Shown one piece after another: positions 45,405 through 54,845 of a stretch of 64,000 bases of DNA; the first letter of the stretch is position 1; each line of letters starts with the position of its first letter. The stretch is from an uncultured Draconibacterium sp. (GTDB taxonomy: Bacteria; Bacteroidota; Bacteroidia; Bacteroidales; Prolixibacteraceae): positions 248,001-312,000 of the forward strand of contig NZ_OY771649.1 in the NCBI RefSeq assembly GCF_963674925.1. Reading direction: 5' to 3'. The position numbers and the translations under genes are program-made. The notes under the pieces are model-generated. The model had not been told where the DNA came from. It did no database searches and was given only the letters and a program-made list of their open reading frames with translations.

Positions 45405-46424
45405 CTATTGGTTTAAACGCAATATATCTTTTTTTCTTTTAGCAAGTAACTGTTGGTATTCAAAAATCATTTTCAGTTCTTCTTTACTATTGTATGAAGT
45501 TGCTATTTGCAAAGCTGCATTTAACCATTTTTCGGCTGTATCAAAATCGTCTTTCATTTCGTAACCCAATGCCAGGTTGTAGCGCGCGTTAATAGCCATT
45601 TTCCCGTTACTGTCACCGGCATAACGTTTCCAAAGCAAAATGGCATTGTCCCAATCGCCTTTTTGCACGTATTCGTCGGCCATGGCAAAATCAGGGAGTG
45701 GCGGAACTGAATACATTCTGTTCACATTTTCCCATGAAGCAAAAAAGCGTTTTGAATAATTTTCGCCAACCATTTGCGAGGCGATCTTCAGCGCAGTAAT
45801 ACGTGGTGGCAATTTGGCTTTCCGGTTATAATTTCCGTTCGCATCGTAGCCATTCCAGAAAATAGTGTCGATCATTGTTTTTCTCTCAATGAGTCGCTGC
45901 TCGAAAGGACTATAAACGGCCCAAACCGCAGCGGTAATCACCTCGTTCGATTTTGTTGGCATTTCGCCTGATGATGAATATTCGGAGTAAAAACTGGAAT
46001 AGGTCTCCAGTGAAATTACCAGATCGGTATTGGTTTTTGTGGCCAGTTGCTGAACCATTTCCATATTCAGTGCCGGAAGTTTGTCGCCCGTATGTGGTTC
46101 GAAAAGCTCGGGGAATATTCTGATTTCGTTAAACGAATTTTTCTCTTTTAATTTCCCTGCCAGTTCGCTCATGCACATATTCACCAAAATACTGTCGAGG
46201 TTTTTCGGATCGTTTTTGGCTTTTTTCAGGCGGAAATCATCCTGATAATAGTGAGCCAGTGTGTCGCTGCTATATTTGAAATTCCGGTAAACAATCGCTA
46301 CATTTTCGGCATTGGCCGGATAAGCAATTTCACCGGGTGTATAAATTTCTATGGGGTAATCTTTGTAAACGGTGCACGAAACCGTGCTTAGTAGTAGTAA
46401 AGTCCATAAGATTAATCGGTTCAT
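45405..46424 (-). CDS. DUF6340 family lipoprotein (copy B)
   Basis: A 339-aa lipoprotein (lipobox VSC), paralogue of its neighbours. Shared features are the AENVAIVYRNF opening and the TPR-like NARYNLALGYEMKDDFDTAEKW near the C-terminus. Its ATG overlaps the stop of copy C (ATGA), so these two are translationally coupled. Function unknown. Confidence 0.83.
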   Translation of the reverse strand: MNRLILWTLLLLSTVSCTVYKDYPIEIYTPGEIAYPANAENVAIVYRNFKYSSDTLAHYYQDDFRLKKAKNDPKNLDSILVNMCMSELAGKLKEKNSFNEIRIFPELFEPHTGDKLPALNMEMVQQLATKTNTDLVISLETYSSFYSEYSSSGEMPTKSNEVITAAVWAVYSPFEQRLIERKTMIDTIFWNGYDANGNYNRKAKLPPRITALKIASQMVGENYSKRFFASWENVNRMYSVPPLPDFAMADEYVQKGDWDNAILLWKRYAGDSNGKMAINARYNLALGYEMKDDFDTAEKWLNAALQIATSYNSKEELKMIFEYQQLLAKRKKDILRLNQ

Positions 46425-47461
46425 TTTGGTTGTTTTTTCTTGTTTTTAAGCAATTCGAGGTACTGATAAGTAATGGGGTGGTAGGCGGTATTGTACGATT
46501 CGAGGGCGTACTGAATTGCACAGTCGATATCTCCCTGTATTTCGCAGGCGGTAGCAAGATTAAATAATGCTTTGCTTTTTTCGCTTTTCGATCCCGATTC
46601 ATTGGCAATTTTTTGCCATGCTTTAATGGCTGTTGCCCAATCTCCGTTATCGGTAAGTATGGCTGTTTCCTTTAGTGCGGTACTCCCTTTATCAAATATC
46701 ACCCGGTATTCACTTTGCCAGCCGGTACTTATTGTTTCTGAAAAATCGAGAGCCACGGCAATTCCGGCTTCAGTAAGCGCTTGTTTTACGGGCGTAAAAT
46801 CTGCGAACAGATTTCTTATGCTAAGCGCATAGTCTTCCCAAAGCAGGGTGTCCTGAAATACTTCACGTGCCAGAATTTTTTCCTGCTGCGGATCGTAAAT
46901 GCGAAACAGGGCATCGTAAACAATAACCATTTTTGCACCAACAGCCGTTCTGAAAAATCCCTCGTTCGGATCGAAAACTGATTCTTCAGAGAGTTCGGTT
47001 GCTACGTGTGTATTAAACAGATCCATTGACAGAACAGCATCAGTTTGGTAAAGGTCGCAAAGTTCCTTCACCTCCTGCCAGCTCATAGAACTGGCAAAGA
47101 ATGCATTTTTTTCGGCTTTCAGAAAACGATCTTCGGGAATTACATAATCAAACCTTCCGGATTCAAAAAGCAATTCACCTAAAGCTTTTAACGAAGTATC
47201 GACTGCGGTGAGATCGTAAATGGTAGTGTCGAGGTTAAAATCTTTCTGATAAAATATTTTTTGAATTGAATCGGCGGGCAGGTCATTGTATTTGTCGTCA
47301 ACAGTCCGGCTTACCAAAAGCAGGCTCTGTATATCCTGCGGGATTTCGTTTTTTGGCTTTTGCGGAAATTCAACCATAATCCGCTTAGTTGAGCTACAAG
47401 CATACGACAATAGAACAATGCTAACCAGTAAAATGAAATTAGTTTGTTTGAATCTGTTCAT
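46421..47461 (-). CDS. DUF6340 family lipoprotein (copy C)
   Basis: A 346-aa lipoprotein (lipobox YAC) when started at ATG 47461; the longer frame to 47551 reaches into the end of the VWA gene and is not needed. It shares the IQSLLLVSRTVDDKYND-type opening and the C-terminal KALFNLATACEIQGDIDCAI repeat with copies A and B. First of the three, 17 nt after the VWA gene. Confidence 0.83.
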   Translation of the reverse strand: MNRFKQTNFILLVSIVLLSYACSSTKRIMVEFPQKPKNEIPQDIQSLLLVSRTVDDKYNDLPADSIQKIFYQKDFNLDTTIYDLTAVDTSLKALGELLFESGRFDYVIPEDRFLKAEKNAFFASSMSWQEVKELCDLYQTDAVLSMDLFNTHVATELSEESVFDPNEGFFRTAVGAKMVIVYDALFRIYDPQQEKILAREVFQDTLLWEDYALSIRNLFADFTPVKQALTEAGIAVALDFSETISTGWQSEYRVIFDKGSTALKETAILTDNGDWATAIKAWQKIANESGSKSEKSKALFNLATACEIQGDIDCAIQYALESYNTAYHPITYQYLELLKNKKKQPK

Positions 47462-47478
47462 TGTAAAATGAATGTTGT

Positions 47479-49566
47479 TTAATAAATTCCCCAGTACTTT
47501 CTCAAAAACCATTCCGTACTTAACAGCAACAATAAAACAACAAATAACCAACGAAGGTTTATTAGCTGATTTACCATTTCCTGAAAGTAAGTTGTTGCTT
47601 TTAATTTACTGGTTTGTTGCAATTCGTTAACCAAATCGTTGGCTTGCGAAGGTTGGTAGAATTTACCGCCACTTAAGTTAGCCAATTGGTACAGCAGGGT
47701 GTGGTTGGCCTGTGTAATAATATTCTCAATATTAACCGGAATAACGGTGAAACTTCCTGTTTCGGTAAAGGTTTCGTTACCAATGCTTACTTCGGCTGTA
47801 AACGAATAGTCGCCCAGCGGCAGGTGCCCTGCGTTGAGGTAGTAATTTTTATCCTGCACATCAAAAGTCAGGTTGTATTCTTCGTCGTTTTCGTTTTGTA
47901 ATTTAATAGTTACTTCTTCCGAGCCTATTCGTTCAAAAGCATCGTTATAAACTTCGGCAGTTAAAACCACATCATCTACTTCGGTGTACACGGGATTGAA
48001 TTCAACAATAAAATTGTCCTCGTTTTCTCGCAAAGCCAAGTACTGCACCAACTGATTTATGAGTTCGTTAAAATGGGTATGTTCCTGGTTTTGGTAATAA
48101 TCGAATAGTCGCCAGCGCCAAATTCCTTCGCCAAAAATATAACCACGTTTCTGCCCCTCCGATTTACTGGTGGCGATTAGTGGTTTTCCGGTTGTTATGC
48201 CTTTAAGTTTCTGATACAAAAGTGGCGAGAATTCCGGATTCAACTCGTAATTGGCAAACGGAACCTGCACCGGAGGAAATTTTGGAATCATTTCGATCAA
48301 CTCTTCCGACAAATTAAATGTGGCATAATTTGAGTTGAAAACTGGCTGCGCTTCTTCTCCGCTTCCTGCCAATGGTTCTATTTTTGCGCCCTGACTAAGA
48401 ATATTCAACTGTGGCAAAAATGTTTGGTTGCCAACGATAAAAAGGATAGGCAAGCGGGTGTTGTTTGCTTTTTCCATTACTTCGGCCATCGACTTTCCGG
48501 TACTTGGCAGCTGATTTAAAATAAGCAGGTTGTATTCGCTCAGATCATTGGGATACGGTTCGTCGGTGAATACCGTAACCTCGTATGTTTTTTGTTGGTC
48601 GAGCGTATTTTTTATGGCGCCAATATCGGGGTGCGATCCGTTGGAAATAATCAACACTTTTTGTTTGTTCTCCAGCACATTGATCACAAAACCGGCGCTG
48701 TTGTTTTTGGTATTTCGTTCGTTGGTTGCAGCCTGAATTTGTATGGTGTAGTGTTTCAATCCTGCAGAACCGGCTTCCAGCACAAAATCTTTGGTATCGA
48801 AAAAGTTATCGTTCGAAGGGGTGATCATCACACTTTGCAGCTCTTCATCATCATGAAAAAGCGAAAGCTTAAGCGGCGTGTTTTTTAGTTTCGAAAATAG
48901 CAGGTCTACCTCGACCGGGAATTTATTTCCCGAAAATGCCGTTCGGTTAACGCGGATGTTTTGCACGCGGGCATCGGCAATTACGGTGGTATCGCCAAGC
49001 CCGATGGTGTAAATCGGGAAACTCACCTGATCGAGCATATTCAGCGGATTTTTTCCCTGGTTGTAAATACCGTCTCCCGCGACGATCAGCGCTCCGATAT
49101 TCTGGTTAAAATGATTGTTCGTTATCGTGGCAATTAAATCGCTGTAATTCGATCCCTTTTCTGTGAAATTTAAATTGTTACCGGTTTGTGTTTCTTCGCC
49201 AAAAGTGTAGCTGATCAGCTCAAAATCGGCTCCTAATTGCTGTTCAATCTCTGCTTTTTCATCGCTAATTGCTTTGGCAAGTTTTAACGAATCAGCATGC
49301 GATATTACCGATCCCGAATTATCCCACGCAGTAATGATAACAGGATTTTGAGTTACCTTTTTCAGGTTGCGGATAAAAGGAGATAAAAGCAAAAAGGCAA
49401 TTAGGAAAAAGGCCAGAAACCTCAGCGACATTAACAGACTTCGTTGAAGTTTCGAAAGTTCTTTTAGCGCTTTGTTTTTGTAATAAAGTAGTACTACAAC
49501 ACCTGCCGATGCAATGGTGATGGAGATCAACAATATAAACCAGTATTTTATGCCAAATGAGATCAA
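47479..49566 (-). CDS. VWA-type membrane protein
   Basis: A 695-aa protein with two N-terminal membrane helices (~5-27, ~40-63), a VWA-like domain with the MIDAS start DNSGS (D-x-S-x-S) and GALIVAGDGIYNQG, Ig-like and amidotransferase-like parts in the middle (QKVLIISNGSHPDIGAI), and a C-terminal helix (LFVVLLLLLSTEWFL). Such proteins occur with BatA-like or secretion genes; function is unknown here. Upstream of the DUF6340 trio and probably co-transcribed with it. Confidence 0.78.
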   Translation of the reverse strand: MISFGIKYWFILLISITIASAGVVVLLYYKNKALKELSKLQRSLLMSLRFLAFFLIAFLLLSPFIRNLKKVTQNPVIITAWDNSGSVISHADSLKLAKAISDEKAEIEQQLGADFELISYTFGEETQTGNNLNFTEKGSNYSDLIATITNNHFNQNIGALIVAGDGIYNQGKNPLNMLDQVSFPIYTIGLGDTTVIADARVQNIRVNRTAFSGNKFPVEVDLLFSKLKNTPLKLSLFHDDEELQSVMITPSNDNFFDTKDFVLEAGSAGLKHYTIQIQAATNERNTKNNSAGFVINVLENKQKVLIISNGSHPDIGAIKNTLDQQKTYEVTVFTDEPYPNDLSEYNLLILNQLPSTGKSMAEVMEKANNTRLPILFIVGNQTFLPQLNILSQGAKIEPLAGSGEEAQPVFNSNYATFNLSEELIEMIPKFPPVQVPFANYELNPEFSPLLYQKLKGITTGKPLIATSKSEGQKRGYIFGEGIWRWRLFDYYQNQEHTHFNELINQLVQYLALRENEDNFIVEFNPVYTEVDDVVLTAEVYNDAFERIGSEEVTIKLQNENDEEYNLTFDVQDKNYYLNAGHLPLGDYSFTAEVSIGNETFTETGSFTVIPVNIENIITQANHTLLYQLANLSGGKFYQPSQANDLVNELQQTSKLKATTYFQEMVNQLINLRWLFVVLLLLLSTEWFLRKYWGIY

Positions 49567-49731
49567 AATGTTTATTTTTTACGAAGTGGTAAATATACAC
49601 ATCTCCTTTTTTTATATCGCGTTTTATAGTTATTATTGCTATGTATTTGTCGACTCTTTAGAAGTGTGTACAAAACATAAAACCAAAAATATTCCTTGAT
49701 GTTTTCAAAACCAAAAATAAATTTCGTGTTT

Positions 49732-51495
49732 ATGAAGAATTTCGTATTTGTTGCGCTTGTATTTCTTATGGCGGCTTGTGGCCCCAAATTCAATAAAGAA
49801 ATAACCCTTGATGATATTCGTGAGAATATCGACTATCTGGCTTCCGATTCGTTAAAAGGACGTAAATCGGGCGAACAGGGCGATTTATTGGCAGCACAAT
49901 ACATTGCGGGTAAATTTGAAGCAGCAGGTTTGGAGCTGTTATTCGATAACGGTTTTCAGGAATTTAACCTGGTCACATCAGCTGAAATTGCCGATGGAAA
50001 TCAGTTACTTGTAAATGATGCGGAATATGAAGTTGAAAAGGACTTTTTGCCTTATGCTTTTTCTGCTAATACAACAGTAACAGCCGAAGTTGTTTTTACA
50101 GGTTTTGGCATTGAAGTAACCCGCGATTCGCTGAAATGGAATGATTTTGATGGAGCTGATGTCAGCGGGAAATGGATGTTGGTGCTTCAGGGCGATCCGG
50201 ATCTTGACAATCCAAACAGTCCTTACCTTGAATTTTCGAGCGAACGCGCAAAAGCATTAAAAGCATCGGATAAAGGTGCCGCGGGAATTATTTTTGTGGC
50301 CGGTACAAAATTCAGCGAAGAGGATGAATTGTCGTCGTTGTTTTTTGATAAAAACAGCAGCCGTTTTTCTATACCGGTTATCCAGGTAACACGTAAGGTT
50401 GCCAATGAAATTTTAAGAGGAATAGATCAGACGGTTGAAAAACTGGAGGCCGAAATACTGGAACAAAATGCTGGGTTAAACCTCGAGGTTCCGGCGACAG
50501 TTAGCACAACTGTAAAAGTTGAATTAAAAGAAACATCTACCCAAAACGTGGTGGCGATGCTACCAGGAAACGACGATAGCTTAAAAAACGAATATGTGGT
50601 TGTGGGAGCCCATTTCGATCATTTGGGAATGGGCGGACCCGGTTCCGGATCGCGTGCAATCGATACCGTTGCTGTACACAACGGAGCTGATGACAATGCC
50701 TCGGGAGTATCAGCGGTTATTCAGCTGGCAGAGAAATTAGCAGGTGATAAAAGCAATAAACGCAGTGTGGTTTTTGTAGCGTTTGGAGCAGAAGAAATGG
50801 GATTACTGGGCTCGAAAGAGTTTACTATGAAACCTCCGGTTGAAACCGATAAAATGGTGGCCATGTTTAATTTTGATATGATCGGCCGCCTAAAAGAAGA
50901 TAACAGCTTGAGTATTGGCGGAACAAAAACAGCTGAAGAAACTGAAGATTTGTTAAATAATCTGAACCCGGATTTTACGCTGGCATTTACCGGCGAGGGA
51001 ATAGGACCATCAGACCATGCTTCGTTTTATCTGCAGGATATTCCTGTAATTTATATTTCTACCGGTGCGCACCCCGATTATCACACACCGCAGGACGATG
51101 CGGAATTGATCAATTTTGAAGGCACTCAGAAGGTTATGAACTATTCGGTTGCATTGCTTGACGATGTGGTGAACCGTGCTGAGAAATTAACATTTCAGGA
51201 AGCCGGAAGCAAGTTTCAGCGCAGCAGGGGAGGACGTTTTAAAGTTACTTTGGGTGTAATGCCCGATTTTGCAGGTGTGGAAAAACGCGGAATGCGTGTT
51301 GATGCCGTTTCGAAAGGCAAACCGGCATATGCTGCCGGAATGAAAAAAGGAGACATTATTGTTGCCATCGACGGAAAAAAGGTGAGTAACATATATGAAT
51401 ACATGGATCGTTTGCAAAAACTGGAAGCCGGTGCAACTATTTCTGTTGATATTTTACGCGATGAAAAACCTACTGTTTTAATTGTTCAATTGTAG
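49732..51495 (+). CDS. M28 family metallopeptidase with PDZ domain
   Basis: A 587-aa lipoprotein aminopeptidase (lipobox MAAC). A PA-like insert precedes the M28 core. Zinc ligands are visible: H294-F-D296 in VVGAHFDHLG, D320-D321 in NGADDNASG, EE in GAEEMGLLG, and Asp in FNFDMIGRL; a late His is in ISTGAHPDYHTPQDD. The last ~90 residues form a PDZ domain (GVEKRGMRVDAVSKGKPA). I chose ATG 49732; a TTG 36 nt upstream is a weaker alternative. It diverges from the VWA gene. Confidence 0.93.
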   Translation: MKNFVFVALVFLMAACGPKFNKEITLDDIRENIDYLASDSLKGRKSGEQGDLLAAQYIAGKFEAAGLELLFDNGFQEFNLVTSAEIADGNQLLVNDAEYEVEKDFLPYAFSANTTVTAEVVFTGFGIEVTRDSLKWNDFDGADVSGKWMLVLQGDPDLDNPNSPYLEFSSERAKALKASDKGAAGIIFVAGTKFSEEDELSSLFFDKNSSRFSIPVIQVTRKVANEILRGIDQTVEKLEAEILEQNAGLNLEVPATVSTTVKVELKETSTQNVVAMLPGNDDSLKNEYVVVGAHFDHLGMGGPGSGSRAIDTVAVHNGADDNASGVSAVIQLAEKLAGDKSNKRSVVFVAFGAEEMGLLGSKEFTMKPPVETDKMVAMFNFDMIGRLKEDNSLSIGGTKTAEETEDLLNNLNPDFTLAFTGEGIGPSDHASFYLQDIPVIYISTGAHPDYHTPQDDAELINFEGTQKVMNYSVALLDDVVNRAEKLTFQEAGSKFQRSRGGRFKVTLGVMPDFAGVEKRGMRVDAVSKGKPAYAAGMKKGDIIVAIDGKKVSNIYEYMDRLQKLEAGATISVDILRDEKPTVLIVQL

Positions 51496-51498
51496 GAT

Positions 51499-52221
51499 TT
51501 AAATCCAGCCCCTAAGTTTGTAGTAGCTGAGTGCGACTATTTCGCGGGCAATCAGAATCTCGTATTTTAAATGGTTCCACATTTGGTAGCGCATATTCAT
51601 ATTGTTGCCAACATCAGGAATCAGGATTGTGTTACCGCCCAGTTCATCGTCGGTAAACGAAAAATCGGCTTCGGCAGCATTTTCAAATGCGGGAAGGGCG
51701 TTCACTTTTTCAAAACCAACTTTTTTGAAAGTCAAAACGGCACGACGCATATGCTCCGGAGAAGTAACCAATAAAATAGGATCCTGTATTTTTATTATTC
51801 CCTGGCATTTCAATGCCTGCGAGCGTGTGTTTGTTCCTTCGGCTTCAAAGGCGATGCGTTGTGCAGAAATACCTCTCAGTTCGAGTTCCGATTTCATTAA
51901 CTGAGGCGTACTCAAACTGTCGCTTAATAAGCCGGGCATGGCTACAATTACTTTTGATTCGGGAAATGATTTTGCCGCTTTTTCGGTGTACCAGCTGCGC
52001 ATCAGGTTGCTTTGGCTTGGCATTCCACCGCCGCCTAACAAAATAATGGCTTTAGGTTCCCATTTTAATTCCGATTTGCTTGTTCCCAGCCAGTGGTAAC
52101 CCCGGTAAGGTTGTTCGGTGAAAGAAAATACGAGGCAAACAACAAAGAAAATTCCAATCAATACAAAGAATTTTCGCAGTAATCTCAAAAAAAGGATATT
52201 TTTGATTTTTGTTTTAAACAT
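51499..52221 (-). CDS. YdcF/SanA-like DUF218 membrane protein
   Basis: A 240-aa protein with one N-terminal membrane helix (~15-35) and a DUF218 domain (AIILLGGGGMPSQSNLMRS, later AFEAEGTNTRSQALKC and LLVTSPEHMRRA). The family is linked to envelope maintenance in enterobacteria, with unclear biochemistry. It is convergent with the M28 gene, 3 nt between the stop codons. Confidence 0.87.
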   Translation of the reverse strand: MFKTKIKNILFLRLLRKFFVLIGIFFVVCLVFSFTEQPYRGYHWLGTSKSELKWEPKAIILLGGGGMPSQSNLMRSWYTEKAAKSFPESKVIVAMPGLLSDSLSTPQLMKSELELRGISAQRIAFEAEGTNTRSQALKCQGIIKIQDPILLVTSPEHMRRAVLTFKKVGFEKVNALPAFENAAEADFSFTDDELGGNTILIPDVGNNMNMRYQMWNHLKYEILIAREIVALSYYKLRGWI

Positions 52222-52270
52222 AGCTCACGTTTAAGACCATAAATGTAAATTTAATTTAAAAATTCGATCA

Positions 52271-53704
52271 TTGAATACTTCAGAAAAAAACGAAATAGTC
52301 CAACTCTTTGAGAGTCATTTTAACGAAAAAGTTGAACGTTTTGAATTGCTGCCTCCGTCGGGATCGTACCGCCAGTATTGCCGTTTGGGCAACGAGCAGC
52401 GAACAATAATTGGCGCCATCAATAACGATGTAAAAGAGAATACGGCTTTTCTTTCGTTCAGTAATCATTTATATAATAAAGGAATAAAAGTGCCGAAAGT
52501 GTACGCTGTTAGCTCCGATTTGAAAAAGTACTTGCTGGAGGATCTGGGAAATACCACACTTTTTGAGTATTTGACTAAAACGCGTGAAGAGGAAGGATTT
52601 TCGGAGAATATAATTTCGGTGTATAAAAAGGTGCTTCAGGCACTGCCAAAAATCCAGATCATTGCCGGAAAAGAAATGGATTATTCGGTGTGTTATCCGC
52701 GCGAAGCATTCGATAAACAATCGATGATGTGGGATTTGAATTATTTCAAATACTATTTTCTGAAGTTGGCAAAAATACATTTTGATGAACAGGCATTGGA
52801 AGATGATTTCCAGTTGTTTAGCAATTATTTGCTTAGTGCAAGTTCCAACTATTTTCTTTACCGCGATTTTCAGTCGCGCAACGTGATGCTGAAAGATGAT
52901 GATGTGTATTTTATCGATTACCAGGGCGGACGTTTAGGGGCTTTGCAGTACGATCTGGCATCGTTACTTTATGATGGAAAAGCCGATATTCCGGAAAGTG
53001 TGCGCGCTCAGCTCTACGACTTTTATATTTCGGAATTAAAGAAATACATGAAAGTTGATGAAGAGAAGTTCTCAGCTTACTTTAAAGGTTTTGTGCTCAT
53101 TCGCATTATGCAGGCGATGGGAGCTTACGGATTCAGAGGTTTTTACGAAAAAAAGGAACATTTCCTAAAAAGTATTCCATATGCACTAAAAAACCTGGAA
53201 GTATTACTTGCCGATTTAAAATTACCGGTCGATTTGCCTGAACTAACCAGCGTACTTAAGCAGCTTACTCATTCCGAGGTTTTAAAGGAGATTGGGCAGG
53301 AAAAATCGAACCTCACTGTACTAATTACCAGTTTCTCATATAAAAAAGGGTACCCTGAAGATCCGTCAGGAAATGGTGGCGGCCATGTATTCGATTGTCG
53401 CGCTATTAATAATCCGGGGCGCTACGAAGAGTACAAACAGTTAAGTGGCAAAGACATGGCGGTGCAGGAATTCCTGGAGCAAAAATCAGAGATCAGACTT
53501 TTTATTGATGCTGTAAAAGTTCTTGTCGATCAGTCGGTTAAAGTATATCTTGAGCGTGGTTTTACACATCTTTCGATTGGATTTGGATGTACCGGCGGGC
53601 AGCACCGATCAGTGTATTCGGCGGAGAAAATTGGTGAATATTTGCAAAACAATTATCCTGTGAATGTTGTTGTAATACATCGTGAACAGGAAAATTGGAG
53701 ATGA
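52271..53704 (+). CDS. Aminoglycoside-phosphotransferase-like kinase fused to a RapZ C-terminal domain
   Basis: A 477-aa fusion. Residues ~1-310 are an APH-type kinase (PPSGSYRQYCRL, ...YRDFQSRNVML, then FIDYQGGRLGALQYDLASLL), close to cell-wall amino-sugar kinases. Residues ~345-477 match the RapZ C-terminal half, which senses glucosamine-6-phosphate in E. coli (SFSYKKGYP, GGHVFDCR, IGFGCTGGQHRSV). The usual N-terminal P-loop half of RapZ is absent. Start TTG 52271; no upstream in-frame ATG. A role in sensing or salvaging wall amino sugars is inferred. Confidence 0.85.
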   Translation: MNTSEKNEIVQLFESHFNEKVERFELLPPSGSYRQYCRLGNEQRTIIGAINNDVKENTAFLSFSNHLYNKGIKVPKVYAVSSDLKKYLLEDLGNTTLFEYLTKTREEEGFSENIISVYKKVLQALPKIQIIAGKEMDYSVCYPREAFDKQSMMWDLNYFKYYFLKLAKIHFDEQALEDDFQLFSNYLLSASSNYFLYRDFQSRNVMLKDDDVYFIDYQGGRLGALQYDLASLLYDGKADIPESVRAQLYDFYISELKKYMKVDEEKFSAYFKGFVLIRIMQAMGAYGFRGFYEKKEHFLKSIPYALKNLEVLLADLKLPVDLPELTSVLKQLTHSEVLKEIGQEKSNLTVLITSFSYKKGYPEDPSGNGGGHVFDCRAINNPGRYEEYKQLSGKDMAVQEFLEQKSEIRLFIDAVKVLVDQSVKVYLERGFTHLSIGFGCTGGQHRSVYSAEKIGEYLQNNYPVNVVVIHREQENWR

Positions 53705-53829
53705 GTAAAAAGGCATGTAAAAAAAAGGATTTTCACGATAAAGAAGATCCAAAATACAGTTGCAAAAAATGTGGAGCCAAAGTAAAAAAGGAAGACAAGG
53801 TTTGCAAACCGAAAAAGATATCAATTTAG
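53701..53829 (+). CDS. Mini zinc-ribbon-like protein (42 aa)
   Basis: A very short basic protein (about one third Lys) with CKKC and two further Cys, a probable zinc ribbon. Its ATG overlaps the stop of the kinase-RapZ fusion (ATGA), so the two are coupled. I cannot name a family; the Cys spacing and the coupling make it likely to be real. Confidence 0.6.
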   Translation: MSKKACKKKDFHDKEDPKYSCKKCGAKVKKEDKVCKPKKISI

Positions 53830-53916
53830 CTGGTTCGGCTATATACATTTATTTTGGAAATAACTTATAGAAAGTTCTAACAGTAGCCATTAAAGGTAAA
53901 AACACTATCTCTGTTT

Positions 53917-53947
53917 TTGGTAATTAGGTTTTCTGTATTTATTTTCG
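53917..53947 (+). promoter_or_regulatory. Promoter of yebC
   Basis: TTG (53917-53919), 20 bp, TATTTTCG (53940-53947, one mismatch to TAnnTTTG). The ATG lies 26 nt further on. Confidence 0.65.
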
Positions 53948-53973
53948 CACAAAATTTCAAAACAGACTTATTC

Positions 53974-54684
53974 ATGGGAAGAGCATTTGAATACCGGAGG
54001 GCAGCGAAGGAGAAACGCTGGGATAAAATGTCGAGAGTTTTTCCAAAACTTTCGAAGAAAATAACCATTGCAGCAAAAGAAGGTGGCCCTGAAGCGGATT
54101 TGAATCCGGCACTACGTACGGCTATCATGAACGCCAAGGCGCAAAACATGCCAAAGGCGAATATCGATGCGGCGATTAAACGTGCATCGGGAAAAGATGC
54201 AACGGCATATATTGAGACAACCTACGAAGGAAAAGGTCCGCACGGAGTATTGGTTTTTGTTGAGGCAGCAACCGATAATACAACACGTACAGTTGCTAAC
54301 GTTAAAAGTTATTTTAACAAAGCTGGTGGTGGTCAGGTACCTAACGGTTCGCTGGAGTTTATGTTTTCACGAAAAGCTGTTTTCGAGTTTGATATGCCGG
54401 AAGGTATGGAGCTGGAAGATATTGAGCTGGAGTTGATCGACTCCGGTCTCGATGAAATTGAAGAAAATGAAGGAACGTATTACGCTTATGGCGAATACAC
54501 CAGTTTTAGCGACATGGCGCATAAATTTGAAGAGCTGGAAATTAACGTTAAAAAAGCAGAACTTCAACGTATTCCAACCACTCCGGTAGAGTTTACCGAA
54601 GAACAAATGGAAGAGATTGAAAAGATGTTGGATAAAATGGAAGAGGACGAAGACGTTCAGGCTGTTTATACCAACATTGCATAA
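53974..54684 (+). CDS. yebC: YebC/PmpR family regulator (TACO1-like)
   Basis: A 236-aa protein with the YebC signature: start MGRAFEYRR (in place of MAGHSKW), AAKEGGPEADLNP, and GPHGVLVFVEAATDNTTRT. Members act as translation or transcription factors; in some bacteria they ease translation of polyproline. The ATG at 53974 follows from the family start and the promoter position. The C-terminus is acidic. Confidence 0.92.
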   Translation: MGRAFEYRRAAKEKRWDKMSRVFPKLSKKITIAAKEGGPEADLNPALRTAIMNAKAQNMPKANIDAAIKRASGKDATAYIETTYEGKGPHGVLVFVEAATDNTTRTVANVKSYFNKAGGGQVPNGSLEFMFSRKAVFEFDMPEGMELEDIELELIDSGLDEIEENEGTYYAYGEYTSFSDMAHKFEELEINVKKAELQRIPTTPVEFTEEQMEEIEKMLDKMEEDEDVQAVYTNIA

Positions 54685-54692
54685 TAACCTGC

Positions 54693-54744
54693 AAGTATCA
54701 TTTCAGGCGGAACGTTAATCCGTATATCGTTTGAAATGATACTT
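54693..54744 (+). terminator. Long-stem hairpin after yebC
   Basis: AAGTATCATTTCA (54693-54705) and TGAAATGATACTT (54732-54744) form a perfect 13-bp stem with a 26-nt loop, followed by ACAGTTTTAAAA. Likely a terminator with an unusually large loop. Confidence 0.55.
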
Positions 54745-54845
54745 ACAGTTTTAAAAACCCATTTAACCCTCAAAATTCCCACGATCATCTAATAAATTGC
54801 ACGTATTTCTTTTGGATCACCTATTTTCGGGGAAAACAAAGATCT

